Assembly (NCBI RefSeq): GCF_024199845.1
Contig: NZ_JANADO010000001.1
Coordinates: forward strand, 5,270,001-5,334,000
Length of the DNA: 64,000 nucleotides
Source of the DNA: Bradyrhizobium sp. CCGB12
GTDB taxonomy: Bacteria > Pseudomonadota > Alphaproteobacteria > Rhizobiales > Xanthobacteraceae
Direction of reading: 5' to 3'
The notes under the pieces: model-generated
Told to the model about the DNA's origin: nothing
Databases searched by the model: none
What the model saw: the letters and a program-made list of their open reading frames with translations, nothing else
Shown: positions 53,989 through 62,993 of the stretch, one piece after another
How the letters are laid out: each line of letters opens with the position of its first letter
How positions within the stretch are numbered: the first letter of the stretch is position 1
Program-made: the position numbers and the translations under genes

Positions 53989-56760
53989 TTAGGCTGCCGC
54001 GCGGCTCAGCTCGGAGGCGCCGGCGGCGCCCGCGGTCTGCTCCTTCAGCGCCGCGATCAGACCGGGACGATCGAACTTGGCGACGTAGTCGTGGAAGCCG
54101 GCCTGACGGCCGCGCTCGATCGCCGCCGGCGACACCAGGGCGGACAGGCCGATGATCGGCATCGCGCCCAGATTGTTGTCGGAGCGGATCACTTCCGCGA
54201 ACTCGAACCCGTTCATGTCGGGCATCTCGATGTCGGTCAGCACCACGTCGAAGCTCTGCGCGCGCAGCGCGGCGAGGCCCTCCTGCGCGGTCGGCGCGGT
54301 GCGGACGCGGTAGCCGGCCGCTTTCAGCACCGGCGCCAGCATGTTGCGGAAGAACGCGCTGTCGTCGACCAGCAGCACCGACTGCGAGTGCATCGACGGC
54401 TTCATCTCCTTGCGGGTGAACCAGTCGGCGAACGCCATGGGGAGGAAGTGGCCGACGTCGATCACCTCGGTGGCCTGGCCCTTGATCACGGCCGAGCCCA
54501 AAATGCCCTGGCTGGAGCCGCCGACCTCGATGTTGAGCCGCTCCTCGACGATGTCGATGATCTCGTCGACGACGAGGCCCATGGAGCGGCCGTCATCGGC
54601 GAACACCAGGATCGGCTGGGCGCCCTGGCTCGCAATGGTGACGCTCTCCATGGCGACCAGCGGCATCAGCTGCTCGCGGTACTGCACCATGTAGCGGCCG
54701 TTACTGAACTCGATCTTGTCGGCGGGGAGCTCTTCGAGGCGCGTGACAAGCCCGAGCGGAACCGCCTTGGGCTGCGACGAGCCGGCGCGGAAGACGAGAA
54801 GCGAAGTGGTCTGCTCGCCCGCGCCGATATGATGCGCCCCGTTCTCGTCGCCCATGTCATGGGCCGAGGAGCCGGCGGCGCCGAGCGCCTTGGCAATGCC
54901 GTTGGGGTCGATGATCATGATGACCGCGCCATCGCCCAAAATGGTGTTGCCGGAGAACATGTCGATGTGACGCAGCTTTGTCGACATCGGCTTCACGACG
55001 ATTTCTTCGGTGTGGAACACGCCGTCGACGACGATGCCAAAGGTCTGGCTGCCGACTTGCGTCACCACGATAAAACCGTTCTCGGGATCGGACGCGGCGC
55101 CGTCGTCGATCTTCAGGAGCTTCTTCAGATGGATCAGCGGCAAGAGCTTGTTGCGCAACCTGAGGACCGCGGTGTCCTTGATGCGCTCGATGCGGTGCTC
55201 GGAATTGGCGCGGGCGCGCACCAGCTCGACCACCGAGAGCTGCGGGATGGCAAAGCGGTCGCCGGCGGCTTCGACGATCAGGGCCGAGACGATGGCCAGG
55301 GTCAGCGGGATCTTGATGGTGACGGACGAGCCCTCGCCGGCCACGCTCTTGATGTCGATGGTGCCGCCGATCTGGTCGATATTGGTGCGGACCACGTCCA
55401 TGCCGACGCCGCGGCCGGAGACCGAGGTGATGGCGGCCGCGGTCGAGAAGCCCGGCGCGAAGATGAACTTGTGGATCTGGGCTTCGCTCATCTTCTCCAG
55501 CTCGGCCTCGGTGACGAGACCGCTAGAGATGGCCTTGGCCTTGATCTTCTCGGTGTTGAGGCCTCTGCCGTTGTCGGCGATGCAGATGATGATGTGGCCG
55601 CCCTCGTGATAGGCGGACAGGCGAATGGTGCCCTGCTCGCCCTTGCCGGAGGCGAGGCGCTCGGCGGGGGTCTCCAGGCCATGATCGGCGGAGTTGCGCA
55701 CCATGTGGGTGAGCGGGTCCTTGATCAGGTCGAGCACCTGGCGGTCGAGCTCGGTGTCGGCGCCGTGCATCTCCAGCTCGATCTGCTTGCCGAGTTCGCT
55801 CGACAGATCCCGGACGATGCGGGGCAGCTTCTGCCAGGCATTGCCGATCGGCTGCATGCGCGTCTTCATGACGCCCTCCTGCAGCTCGGCGGTGACGTTG
55901 GACAGGCGCTGCAGCGGCACCTTGAACTCGGTGTCCTCGTTGCGGCGGGAGATCTCCAAAAGCTGGTTGCGGGTCAAGACCAGCTCGGAGACCATGGTCA
56001 TCAGATGCTCCAGCGTATCCACGTTGACGCGGATCGACTGGTTGGCGATGCGGTCGCCCTCGCCGGAGGCCTCGTCGGCCATCGACTTCTTCGGCGCGGC
56101 CTTTTCCCTGGCGGGTTTTGCAGCTTCCTTGGCGGCCGGAGCTTCAGGCGCGGGCTCGGCTTTGGCAACGGGGGCCGGGGCCGGCGCTTCGATCGCGGTC
56201 TCGCGGAAGGCGCGCTCGAGCTCGTCGAGCGAGACCTCGCCCGGACGCAAGGGACGCTCCAGGGTCTGCTCGATCAGCGTGCCCGTGGTCATATCTTTTG
56301 CCGGCGCAGCGGCCGGGGCTTCCGGCACGAGCGGCGGGGCTTCTGCAACGGGAGCAGCGGCACTTCCAGCCGCCATTGCCGCCATGCCCTGCTCGACCAT
56401 CGCTTCCAGCTTGTCGATGAGATCGCGGTCGTTGCCTTCAGGCTCGGCTTCGGTCGCCTCGAGGCCGGCCAGAATCTCCTTGATGCGGTCGATCGAGGAC
56501 AGAATCACCGTCACCGCCTGCCCCGTCACCGGCATGCCGTCACGGAATTTGCCCATCAAGGTCTCGCCGGCATGCGCCAGCGCTTCCAGTCGGGGCAGGC
56601 CGAGGAAGCCGCAGGTACCCTTGATGGTGTGGACGAGGCGGAAGATGTTATCCAGGATCTTGGCGTTGTTCGGCTCCTGCTCGAACTTCACCAGCTGATT
56701 GTCGACGGTGTCCAGGCTCTCGCTGGTCTCCGTCAAAAACTCCCGCAACAGATCATCCAT
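53989..56760 (-). CDS. cheA: Chemotaxis histidine kinase CheA with C-terminal receiver (hybrid)
   Basis: A protein of 923 residues. In order: Hpt domain with phospho-His44 (LVHTIKGTCGFLGLPRLE), Ala/Pro-rich linkers with short helices, dimerisation helices (SIRVNVDTLEHLMTMVSELV), the ATPase domain (HMVRNSADHGLETPAERLAS, ADNGRGLNTEKI, GRGVGMDVVRTNI), a CheW-like domain, and a second CheW-like region (VTIASQGAQPILVFADDGRS). It ends in a receiver (VLLVDDSAFFRNMLAP, Asp in VVLTDIEMPDMNG). The extra receiver may act as a sink or attenuator. It is the first gene of the operon. Confidence 0.96.
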   Translation of the reverse strand: MDDLLREFLTETSESLDTVDNQLVKFEQEPNNAKILDNIFRLVHTIKGTCGFLGLPRLEALAHAGETLMGKFRDGMPVTGQAVTVILSSIDRIKEILAGLEATEAEPEGNDRDLIDKLEAMVEQGMAAMAAGSAAAPVAEAPPLVPEAPAAAPAKDMTTGTLIEQTLERPLRPGEVSLDELERAFRETAIEAPAPAPVAKAEPAPEAPAAKEAAKPAREKAAPKKSMADEASGEGDRIANQSIRVNVDTLEHLMTMVSELVLTRNQLLEISRRNEDTEFKVPLQRLSNVTAELQEGVMKTRMQPIGNAWQKLPRIVRDLSSELGKQIELEMHGADTELDRQVLDLIKDPLTHMVRNSADHGLETPAERLASGKGEQGTIRLSAYHEGGHIIICIADNGRGLNTEKIKAKAISSGLVTEAELEKMSEAQIHKFIFAPGFSTAAAITSVSGRGVGMDVVRTNIDQIGGTIDIKSVAGEGSSVTIKIPLTLAIVSALIVEAAGDRFAIPQLSVVELVRARANSEHRIERIKDTAVLRLRNKLLPLIHLKKLLKIDDGAASDPENGFIVVTQVGSQTFGIVVDGVFHTEEIVVKPMSTKLRHIDMFSGNTILGDGAVIMIIDPNGIAKALGAAGSSAHDMGDENGAHHIGAGEQTTSLLVFRAGSSQPKAVPLGLVTRLEELPADKIEFSNGRYMVQYREQLMPLVAMESVTIASQGAQPILVFADDGRSMGLVVDEIIDIVEERLNIEVGGSSQGILGSAVIKGQATEVIDVGHFLPMAFADWFTRKEMKPSMHSQSVLLVDDSAFFRNMLAPVLKAAGYRVRTAPTAQEGLAALRAQSFDVVLTDIEMPDMNGFEFAEVIRSDNNLGAMPIIGLSALVSPAAIERGRQAGFHDYVAKFDRPGLIAALKEQTAGAAGASELSRAAA

Positions 56761-56890
56761 GAAAACAGGCCTTCATACAGGGAGGGCGCGCACGAGGCGT
56801 GATGCGCCATTTCGGAATGAGGCCAGCTTCACCGCAAAGCGTTTAATATTGGTTGAGTAAGTGCAAAAGAACGGAACCAACAAAGAGATA

Positions 56891-56917
56891 AGGCGCTCCG
56901 GACAAGCCGAAGCGCCT
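56891..56917. terminator. Hairpin terminator between chpT and cheA
   Basis: AGGCGCT and AGCGCCT with inner CGG/CCG form a ten-base stem with one mismatch. On the minus strand it comes 41 bases after chpT's end and is followed by a T-rich stretch. Confidence 0.6.
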
Positions 56918-56957
56918 CGTAAAGATTCGATTAACTGTGCGAGAGCGATGCGCGCGT

Positions 56958-57611
56958 TTACGAAGCGCTAACGATGATGGCTTCGCCTTCCGGTTTGAGC
57001 GTCACAATGAGTCCGCAGGCCTGCGCCAGCAGTCGCGTATAATAAGGCTGGATCGCATGCGCATCGGCGGCAGGCCCGCGCTCGCCGCTCAGGAGCTCGG
57101 AGATGTTCTGCGGCAGGCGCGCATTGTGCCCGGTCGCGGTGATGCGAAAGCTCATCGTCTCGCCCTCGCCGATCGGATCGATCGTCAGCATGCCGCCGCG
57201 CGGAATGGTGTGCTGGGCAACGACCAGCATGTTGAGCAGCAGCTTGACGCGATTCTTCGGCAGCAGCAGTCGCGGCAGATTCCAGGTGATCGAGCACTTG
57301 CCGTCCTCGATGTGGCCGCGCGCCATGGTCTGGGCATCACCGAGATCGATCTGCGCGCCGGAGGAGCCGGCGGCGCCGAAGGCAAGGCGGCAGAACTGGA
57401 GCCGGGCGGAGGCCGTCTTGGCGCTCTTGCGAATCAGGTCGAGCGCGAACTCGCGATCCTCGGGCTTGGGATCGTCGTCGAGCACTTCGAGCCCGTTGAC
57501 GATGGCGCCGACGGGGCTGATGAGATCGTGGCAGACCCGCGAGCACAGCAGCGCTGCGAGTTCGAGCATATCGGGAGCAGTAGCGGTCGCGGGCGACGAG
57601 GCGTCAGACAT
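56958..57611 (-). CDS. chpT: Histidine phosphotransferase ChpT
   Basis: A protein of 217 residues from ATG 57611. The phospho-His region is SRVCHDLISPVGAIVNGLEV (His28), as in ChpT, followed by a degenerate HATPase-like part: LPKNRVKLLLNMLVVAQHTI and ITATGHNARLPQNISELLSG. ChpT moves phosphate from the hybrid kinase CckA to CtrA and CpdR. Here it sits directly upstream of the chemotaxis operon on the same strand. Confidence 0.92.
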   Translation of the reverse strand: MSDASSPATATAPDMLELAALLCSRVCHDLISPVGAIVNGLEVLDDDPKPEDREFALDLIRKSAKTASARLQFCRLAFGAAGSSGAQIDLGDAQTMARGHIEDGKCSITWNLPRLLLPKNRVKLLLNMLVVAQHTIPRGGMLTIDPIGEGETMSFRITATGHNARLPQNISELLSGERGPAADAHAIQPYYTRLLAQACGLIVTLKPEGEAIIVSAS

Positions 57612-57797
57612 ATAATGGGGTCCTGGAGGGTTCCTGGAATTGCACGGCGCTGGACGCCGCGAATCACGCATGCTTGACGGATGCTGCGGGTTCTAACATT
57701 CGCAAGCCTATGGCAGCTAGCTTGCGATAGGTTCGAAGCGGCCATAAAGGACTGCCGCGAATCAACCGAGGGGGCGAGACTCGCCGATGAATGAGGC

Positions 57798-58625
57798 ATG
57801 CAAGTGAGGATCATCGACGCCGAGGCCGCATTCCAATTGATCGAGCCTCTTACCGCGCTGGTGGTGAAGGCGGGCGAAGCGATTCTCGGCGTCAACCGCG
57901 CGGCGATGCGGGTCGATGGCAAGCAGGACGGCTCGCCGGTGACCGAAGCGGACCTTGCCGCCGACCGGATCCTCGCGGAGGGCCTCGCGCAACTCGCCGG
58001 CGACGTGCCGACGCTGTCGGAAGAGCGGACCCAGCTCGCTTCGCCGCCGTTTCGCGACAGCTTCTTCCTGATCGATCCGCTCGACGGCACCAAGGAATTC
58101 GTCGCCGGCCGCGACGAGTTCACGGTCAACCTCGCTTTGGTGACCGAAGGCGTGCCGCTGCTCGGCATCGTCTCCGCGCCCGCGCTCGGCCTGCTCTGGC
58201 GCGGCATCGTCGACCGCGGCGCCGAGCGTGTCAGCTTTGACGGCGCGACCATCGGCGCAGCCGAACCGATCCGCACCCGCAAGCTGCCAGCGCAGGGCGA
58301 GCCCTGGATTGCGACGGTGAGCCGCTCCCATGGCGATCCCAGGAGCGAGGCGTTCATCGATCGCAGGCCCAATGCGGTGCGGCGGACGGCCGGCTCGGCC
58401 GTGAAATTCGGCCGGATCGCGGAAGGCAGCGCCGACATCTATCCCCGCTTCGGGCCGACCTCGGAATGGGATGTCGGGGCCGGCTGCGCGGTCGTGACCG
58501 CGGCCGGCGGCAAGGTGACCGACGGCCAGGGCGGCGAGCTCCGGTTCGGCCAGCGCAGCGGCAGCGGTTTCATCATCCCGGAGTTCATCGCCTGGGGCGA
58601 CCCGCAGGCGGCAGGCGGCTACTGA
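57798..58625 (+). CDS. cysQ: 3'(2'),5'-bisphosphate nucleotidase CysQ
   Basis: A protein of 275 residues of the inositol monophosphatase family. Motifs are GSPVTEADLAADRI, LSEERTQL (metal-binding Glu), FFLIDPLDGTKEFVAGRDEF with the metal-binding Asp pair, and the C-terminal SEWDVGAGCAVVTAAGGKV. The KEFV after the DPLDGT is typical of CysQ rather than inositol phosphatase. It hydrolyses PAP from sulfate assimilation to AMP. It overlaps the convergent YHS gene by seven bases. Confidence 0.92.
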   Translation: MQVRIIDAEAAFQLIEPLTALVVKAGEAILGVNRAAMRVDGKQDGSPVTEADLAADRILAEGLAQLAGDVPTLSEERTQLASPPFRDSFFLIDPLDGTKEFVAGRDEFTVNLALVTEGVPLLGIVSAPALGLLWRGIVDRGAERVSFDGATIGAAEPIRTRKLPAQGEPWIATVSRSHGDPRSEAFIDRRPNAVRRTAGSAVKFGRIAEGSADIYPRFGPTSEWDVGAGCAVVTAAGGKVTDGQGGELRFGQRSGSGFIIPEFIAWGDPQAAGGY

Positions 58626-59134
58626 CCGAGCTTGTCCTGAAGCGGCGGCCAGCGCTTGCCGACCTCGTAGAGGAAGCGCTCGGGATCGGCGGCGAAGGCG
58701 TCGCGATTGGCTTCCCGGCTGAACAGATAGAGCCGCTGCGCCGTGATCACGAAGAAGCGGGGATTGCCGGCGACGGTGACGCCGCGGGCAATATCGGCCG
58801 GATCATAGCCGCCGAACTGCGGTCCGTAGATCTCGGGATGGGCCAGGAAGGAGGCCCGGTTGCCCTCGTTCCGGAAACGCCAGACCGCGCCCCAGAGGTT
58901 GGCCTCGAACTGCGCCTTGCCTCGCGCGGCCGCGCCATCGACGAAATAGGCAACGGGATCGAAACCCTCGATGGCGACGCCGCTGAAACGGTTGACGACG
59001 ATCCGCTCGGTGGTGGCGGCCTGTGCCGGCAACCCCAGGCCGATGATCCAAATGCCCGCCAGCAGGCAAACCAGACGGCCGATCAAGGCAATTCCGGGGC
59101 GCAAAGGGCTATCTTCCTGCCGTTGTGCCGTCAT
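58619..59134 (-). CDS. YHS-domain exported protein
   Basis: A protein of 171 residues from ATG 59134; ATG at 59152 is equally possible. The signal or membrane segment is LIGRLVCLLAGIWIIGLGLP. A YHS-like region follows: GVAIEGFDPVAYFVDGAAAR, WRFRNEGNRASFLAHPEIYG and PQFGGYDPADIARG. The family often binds a metal but the conserved Cys is absent here. Two stop codons overlap cysQ convergently. Function unknown. Confidence 0.82.
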   Translation of the reverse strand: MTAQRQEDSPLRPGIALIGRLVCLLAGIWIIGLGLPAQAATTERIVVNRFSGVAIEGFDPVAYFVDGAAARGKAQFEANLWGAVWRFRNEGNRASFLAHPEIYGPQFGGYDPADIARGVTVAGNPRFFVITAQRLYLFSREANRDAFAADPERFLYEVGKRWPPLQDKLGQ

Positions 59135-59243
59135 AGTTGCTGCGGATAACATCCGAGTCGAGGGGACATCCGGCGCAACCTAGAGCCGTGCCTGTTGGCG
59201 TCAGGTTAAGGAAGCGACCGGTTTCGATACCAGGGGTTCTTTT

Positions 59244-59849
59244 ATGACTTTCGCATCACGCCTTGCTGCGCTCGCGCTCGTCGCGATGGTAGGCTGGATC
59301 GTGCCGGCCTCCGCCCAGCAGGCGCCGCCGCCGAACCTGCCGCCGCCGCAGCGGACCCCGTCGCCCTCCACCTATGGGCCGGACGAGCTCGTGACCGCCG
59401 GTCACCGCTTCTTCGGCAACGTCTCGCGCGGGCTCGCCTCGATCATCGAGAAGGCGGTCAGCCAATGGGGTCTGCCGAACGGCTACATCCTGGGTGAGGA
59501 GGGTTCCGGCGCCTTCGTCGCCGGCCTGCGCTACGGCGAAGGCACGCTCTACACCAAGAACGCCGGTGACCTGCGCGTCTACTGGCAAGGCCCCTCGCTC
59601 GGCTTCGACTGGGGCGGCGACGGCGCGCGCACCATGACGCTGGTCTACAATCTGCCTGCCACCAACGCGATCTACCAGCGCTTCGCCGGCCTCGACGGCT
59701 CGGCCTACATCATCGGCGGCTTCGGCATGACGGCGCTCACCGCCAACAACATCGTGCTGGTGCCGATCCGCTCCGGCCTCGGCCTGCGGTTGGGCGCCAA
59801 TATCGGCTATCTCAAATATACGCCGCGCGCGACCTGGAACCCGTTCTAG
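59244..59849 (+). CDS. DUF1134 periplasmic protein (EipA-type)
   Basis: A protein of 201 residues with a signal peptide ending near VPASAQ, then a Pro-rich stretch (APPPNLPPPQRTPSPS) and the DUF1134 domain: GHRFFGNVSRGLASIIEKAV, LRYGEGTLYTKNAGDLRVYW, GSAYIIGGFGMTALTANNIV and a closing LGANIGYLKYTPRATWNPF. The Brucella homologue EipA maintains cell-envelope integrity and is under CtrA control. Here it lies near chpT and upstream of a coiled-coil protein. Confidence 0.92.
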   Translation: MTFASRLAALALVAMVGWIVPASAQQAPPPNLPPPQRTPSPSTYGPDELVTAGHRFFGNVSRGLASIIEKAVSQWGLPNGYILGEEGSGAFVAGLRYGEGTLYTKNAGDLRVYWQGPSLGFDWGGDGARTMTLVYNLPATNAIYQRFAGLDGSAYIIGGFGMTALTANNIVLVPIRSGLGLRLGANIGYLKYTPRATWNPF

Positions 59850-59891
59850 GCCCTCTCCCGTCTGGGTACAGATCAAGGTTAACGACAGAGC

Positions 59892-59914
59892 GGGGCTGGC
59901 TTTTTGCCGGCCCC
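59892..59914. terminator. Hairpin between the DUF1134 and coiled-coil genes
   Basis: GGGGCTGGC and GCCGGCCCC form a nine-base stem with a TTTTT loop. It is 42 bases after the DUF1134 stop, so it probably ends that transcript. Confidence 0.5.
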
Positions 59915-59965
59915 CCATGCCATTGTCGTTGGTAAATTTTTCCTTAGCTCTGGGAGTTCTGGCCC

Positions 59966-61264
59966 ATGGTCGAACCGATCATGTACCTGGCGATCGGTTT
60001 CCTGCTTTCGATGTTGTGCGGGCTTGCCCTCGTGCCGCTGGTGCATAATCGCGCGGTGCGCCTGACCACGCGCCGGCTCGAGGCCGCCACCCCGCTGTCG
60101 ATGGCCGAGATCCAGGCCGACAAGGACCAGCTCCGCGCCGAATTCGCCATGTCGGCGCGGCGGCTGGAGATGAGCGTCGAGCAGCTCAAGAACAAGACCA
60201 CGAGCCAGCTCGCCGAACTCGGCAAGAAGAGCGACGCCATCAACCGCATGAAGATCGAGCTTGGTGAGAAGAACGCCACGATCTTCGCGCTGGAGGCGCG
60301 CGAGAAGGCGGTGAAGGAGCAGCTCCGCGCCACCGAAGAGGAGTTCAGCGCCAAGACCGAAGCCTTGCGTGCTGCCGAGAATGCGCTGACCGACAAGCAG
60401 GGCGAACTGGCAAAAATCAATTCCGAACTCTCCGACCGCTCGATGATGGCGGAGAGCCGCCAGGTCGAGCTGGTCGCCGTGCGCACGCAGATCGAGGAAC
60501 TGAAGAACCGCGTCGGCGATGCCGAGAAAGAGTTTGCTGCGACGCAGGCGCGCCTCGCGCAGGAGCGCACCGAATCCGAGACCGCCTCGCGCGAGCTCGG
60601 CGACGCCCGCGGCCGCGTCGAGAATCTGAGCCAGCGCGTCACGGAACTCGATCGCCAGCTCATCGTGCAGGTCAAGGAGGCCGAGATGCTGTCGGGCCGC
60701 GTTGCCGACCTCGAGGGACGCCTCGCCACGCAGGGCAAGCTGCTCGCCGAGCGCGACTATGAGAACAACCAGCTGCGCCAGGCCAATGAAAGCGCCGAAC
60801 GCACCGTCAAGGAGCTGCGCGTCGAGATCGCCGCCTTGAGCGGCGGCAAATCGTCGGCTGCGTTCGAAGCGCTGCGCGCGGAGAAGGCCGCGCTGGAGGA
60901 GCAGCTCCGTACCGCGCGCGACGAGCGCGCCAAGCTCCAGCGCGACATCAACGCGATCCAGCAGCAGGCGGAAAGCTCCTGGGCGACCGAGCGCATGGAG
61001 AATGCGCTGCTGCGCGAGCGCATCAACGACATCGCCGCCGAGGTCGCCAAGCTCGCCATGCAGCTCGAAGGCCCGAACTCGCCGATCGAGGCCCTGCTCG
61101 CGGCAGATGCTAGCCAGCCGATGAAGCCGGCGCCGCGCCCGGCCAACGACGCCGCGACCAATGGCGCGGCCGCAGCCACCCTGCCCGAGGGCGGCGGAAC
61201 GCTCGCCGAGCGCATCCGCGCGCTCCAGGCCCATGCCTCCCGCGCCCGCCAGCAGGGCGCGTAA
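59966..61264 (+). CDS. Membrane-anchored long coiled-coil protein
   Basis: A protein of 432 residues. One N-terminal membrane helix (MYLAIGFLLSMLCGLALVPL) is followed by a basic RAVRLTTRRLEAATP and about 320 residues of heptad-rich coiled coil (AEIQADKDQLRAEFAMSARR through AKLAMQLEG). The C-terminal tail is Ala/Pro-rich, then LAERIRALQAHASRARQQG. No enzyme motif is present. Similar proteins occur next to envelope genes in other Hyphomicrobiales; a structural role in the envelope or division is inference. Confidence 0.82.
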   Translation: MVEPIMYLAIGFLLSMLCGLALVPLVHNRAVRLTTRRLEAATPLSMAEIQADKDQLRAEFAMSARRLEMSVEQLKNKTTSQLAELGKKSDAINRMKIELGEKNATIFALEAREKAVKEQLRATEEEFSAKTEALRAAENALTDKQGELAKINSELSDRSMMAESRQVELVAVRTQIEELKNRVGDAEKEFAATQARLAQERTESETASRELGDARGRVENLSQRVTELDRQLIVQVKEAEMLSGRVADLEGRLATQGKLLAERDYENNQLRQANESAERTVKELRVEIAALSGGKSSAAFEALRAEKAALEEQLRTARDERAKLQRDINAIQQQAESSWATERMENALLRERINDIAAEVAKLAMQLEGPNSPIEALLAADASQPMKPAPRPANDAATNGAAAATLPEGGGTLAERIRALQAHASRARQQGA

Positions 61265-61423
61265 GGGGGCGGAAACCCGGCCTCACCTGCGAATTGCGTG
61301 GCGGGCGGAAGGTTTTCCGGCCCCGCCGCGCCTGGAAACTTGACACCTTCGGCCCGCACTTCTAAATCGCGGGCTCCAATGTGCCGGCCGGCCGAAAGGT
61401 CCGGCCGCCTGCATGATGGTCCC

Positions 61424-61498
61424 GGGCGCATAGCTCAGCGGGAGAGCGTTCCCTTCACACGGGAGAGGTCCAAGGTTCGATCCCTTGTGCGCCCACCA
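61424..61498 (+). tRNA. tRNA-Val (anticodon CAC)
   Basis: Full cloverleaf: acceptor GGGCGCA with TGCGCCC, D arm AGCTCAGCGGGAGAGC, anticodon loop TTCACAC with a five-base stem, T arm GGTTCGATCC, and encoded CCA at 61496-61498. The sequence directly after it is AT-richer and without clear genes, fitting an integration target. Confidence 0.96.
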
Positions 61499-62170
61499 TT
61501 ATTCTCCTATCTGCAATTACTTACTAGCGTGCTTCCCCCAAAGCGTGCCCCCAAAAGTCCGGGGCACAACAGGGGCACACTGCCAAAAGATCATCCCGCC
61601 TACGTCACCTGCCGCTCCCACCTCAACGGCCGATAAAGAGGCTTAAGCTGATCTCTCACGACGAGATCCGCATCCGCACGGTCACCAAGCAGCAAGGATC
61701 ATTGGCGTTGGCGATTCGCGTTAACTCGACGTATCGCGACTACCATCGCTATCGTCAGGTCATTCGACGAAGCCCGCAGTATGTTCGATACGCGGTCGTT
61801 GTGGCGTCTTTTCGTTTCCGCATCGACCAAGCTGATCGATGCCCCGCGCTCATAACGGTCTGGTTGCAGGTTCGAGTCCTGCCGGGCCCACCAACGTGAT
61901 CAATGGCTTACTTAGTTCTCGTTGCCCGCAGCGCGGCCGCCGCACCAGAAACCGCACCAGATACGTCCACCCTTCGTTCGTGCAGAGGTTCGCACATTAC
62001 AAACATACGCGGCGCTCGGACATCATTGATGCGGTTGCGACATATGAGGCAAGTATTCTGCTCGGCGCTTAAGTCGATCTGTTCGCAACGACGAAATCAG
62101 CCTGCCCAGCCAATACACTTGCGCGCGACGATTAGAACGCCCCCTCAAGAGGATATGCGCTGAGCCGACG
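61499..62170. other. 672-base gene-poor gap at a probable island edge
   Basis: No convincing gene is seen. It holds a duplicated GTGCCCCCAAA / GGGGCAC-type stretch at 61530-61580, a truncated tRNA at 61849 and short frames with unnatural composition. No integrase is intact here. Confidence 0.6.
61849..61893 (+). pseudogene. Orphan 3' half of a CAT-anticodon tRNA (Met or Ile2)
   Basis: The 45 bases start at the anticodon loop CTCATAA, keep the 3' strand of the anticodon stem (CGGTC), a complete T arm (GCAGG-TTCGAGT-CCTGC), acceptor 3' strand CGGGCCC and ACCA. The 5' acceptor strand and D arm are absent in the preceding 60 bases, and the five bases before the loop do not pair with CGGTC. This is what remains when an element integrates at a tRNA 3' end and leaves an att duplicate. 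Confidence 0.8.
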
Positions 62171-62956
62171 CTATGGCCGCTTTCGTGGTTGCTCGATGTC
62201 CAAAAACATCGGCAGTGCCACGGCCGACGACATAGGTGCGCCAACGACCGGGACGTCCAAGCGGACGAGATTATCGAACGATCCACCCGCCGCGCGGGTG
62301 AGCCCATGTTCGATCAGACTGTACAGGACATTGTGCATGCGGAGGTTGACTTCGTTCAGATCGGCAAGGGCAATATCCACGCCTGCCGCCATCCGCTCGC
62401 TCTGATTCATGGCTGACGTATCAGCGTGCTTGTCAGCGATTGCCGCAAAAGCTGCGCTAAAGATCAATGACGAGCCGAGATAGCAGCAGGCATTGGCCGG
62501 ATGCTCGGCCACGTAGATCATGCTTTCCTGTTCGGTCAGGGCATTCGTCGCCTGATCGAGGTTCAGTTTGTCATAGTGAAACCCGGTCTTGTCGCGGATC
62601 GTGCGAAGCGCGCTGTCCTTCAGCGGGATGGTGCCGAAGTAATCCTTCAGCCATGCAAGGTCTTTCTTGTGTGCGTCACTCAAGGCCGCAATCGCGGGAT
62701 CTTCTGGGTTGGATTTTAGAAAGCGTTCAACGAGCATATTCCATGTTTCGAACAGCTTGCCTGTGAGCAACTGCATCACGGTCCACATCTGGACGCCCTG
62801 CGCATGATTGTGAAGCTCGCCCTCGCCAATGTCGTTGAGGGAGAACATCAGAAGCCGGTTGAGCACAACCAGCTCATCGTGGGCGTGCATACATCCGGCC
62901 ACCTGGTTCCGCTCCCGGTTCGCCAGCTTCCTGATGGCGTCATCGATTGCAAGCAT
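62171..62956 (-). CDS. HEPN-like hypothetical protein
   Basis: A helical protein of 261 residues. TWNMLVERFLKSN is followed near residue 121 by IRDKTGFHYD, a R-x5-H pattern of the kind used by HEPN ribonucleases. The C-terminal half contains LGSSLIFSAAFAAIADKHAD and LNEVNLRMHNVLYSLIEHGL. It follows a metallo-beta-lactamase-fold pseudogene on the same strand. The RxxxxxH motif, helical content and neighbourhood suggest a defence or toxin role, but no family is firmly recognised, and the call is tentative. Confidence 0.6.
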   Translation of the reverse strand: MLAIDDAIRKLANRERNQVAGCMHAHDELVVLNRLLMFSLNDIGEGELHNHAQGVQMWTVMQLLTGKLFETWNMLVERFLKSNPEDPAIAALSDAHKKDLAWLKDYFGTIPLKDSALRTIRDKTGFHYDKLNLDQATNALTEQESMIYVAEHPANACCYLGSSLIFSAAFAAIADKHADTSAMNQSERMAAGVDIALADLNEVNLRMHNVLYSLIEHGLTRAAGGSFDNLVRLDVPVVGAPMSSAVALPMFLDIEQPRKRP

Positions 62957-62993
62957 CGAAAGCCTGTCGGCGTTCCGAACCTCTCCACTCTCG

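Noticed and set aside
53728..56802. Plus-strand frame of 1024 codons
   Set aside because: Shadow of cheA; the opposite strand encodes every CheA domain in order.
59879..61234. Minus-strand frame of 451 codons
   Set aside because: Shadow of the coiled-coil gene, whose heptads cause long open antisense frames.
61903..62163. Plus-strand frame of 86 codons after the truncated tRNA
   Set aside because: No ribosome site, no motif, and it lies in the degenerate gap.
61499..62170. Possible tyrosine integrase next to tRNA-Val
   Set aside because: No frame here shows the Arg-His-Arg-Tyr pattern; only short frames with odd composition exist.
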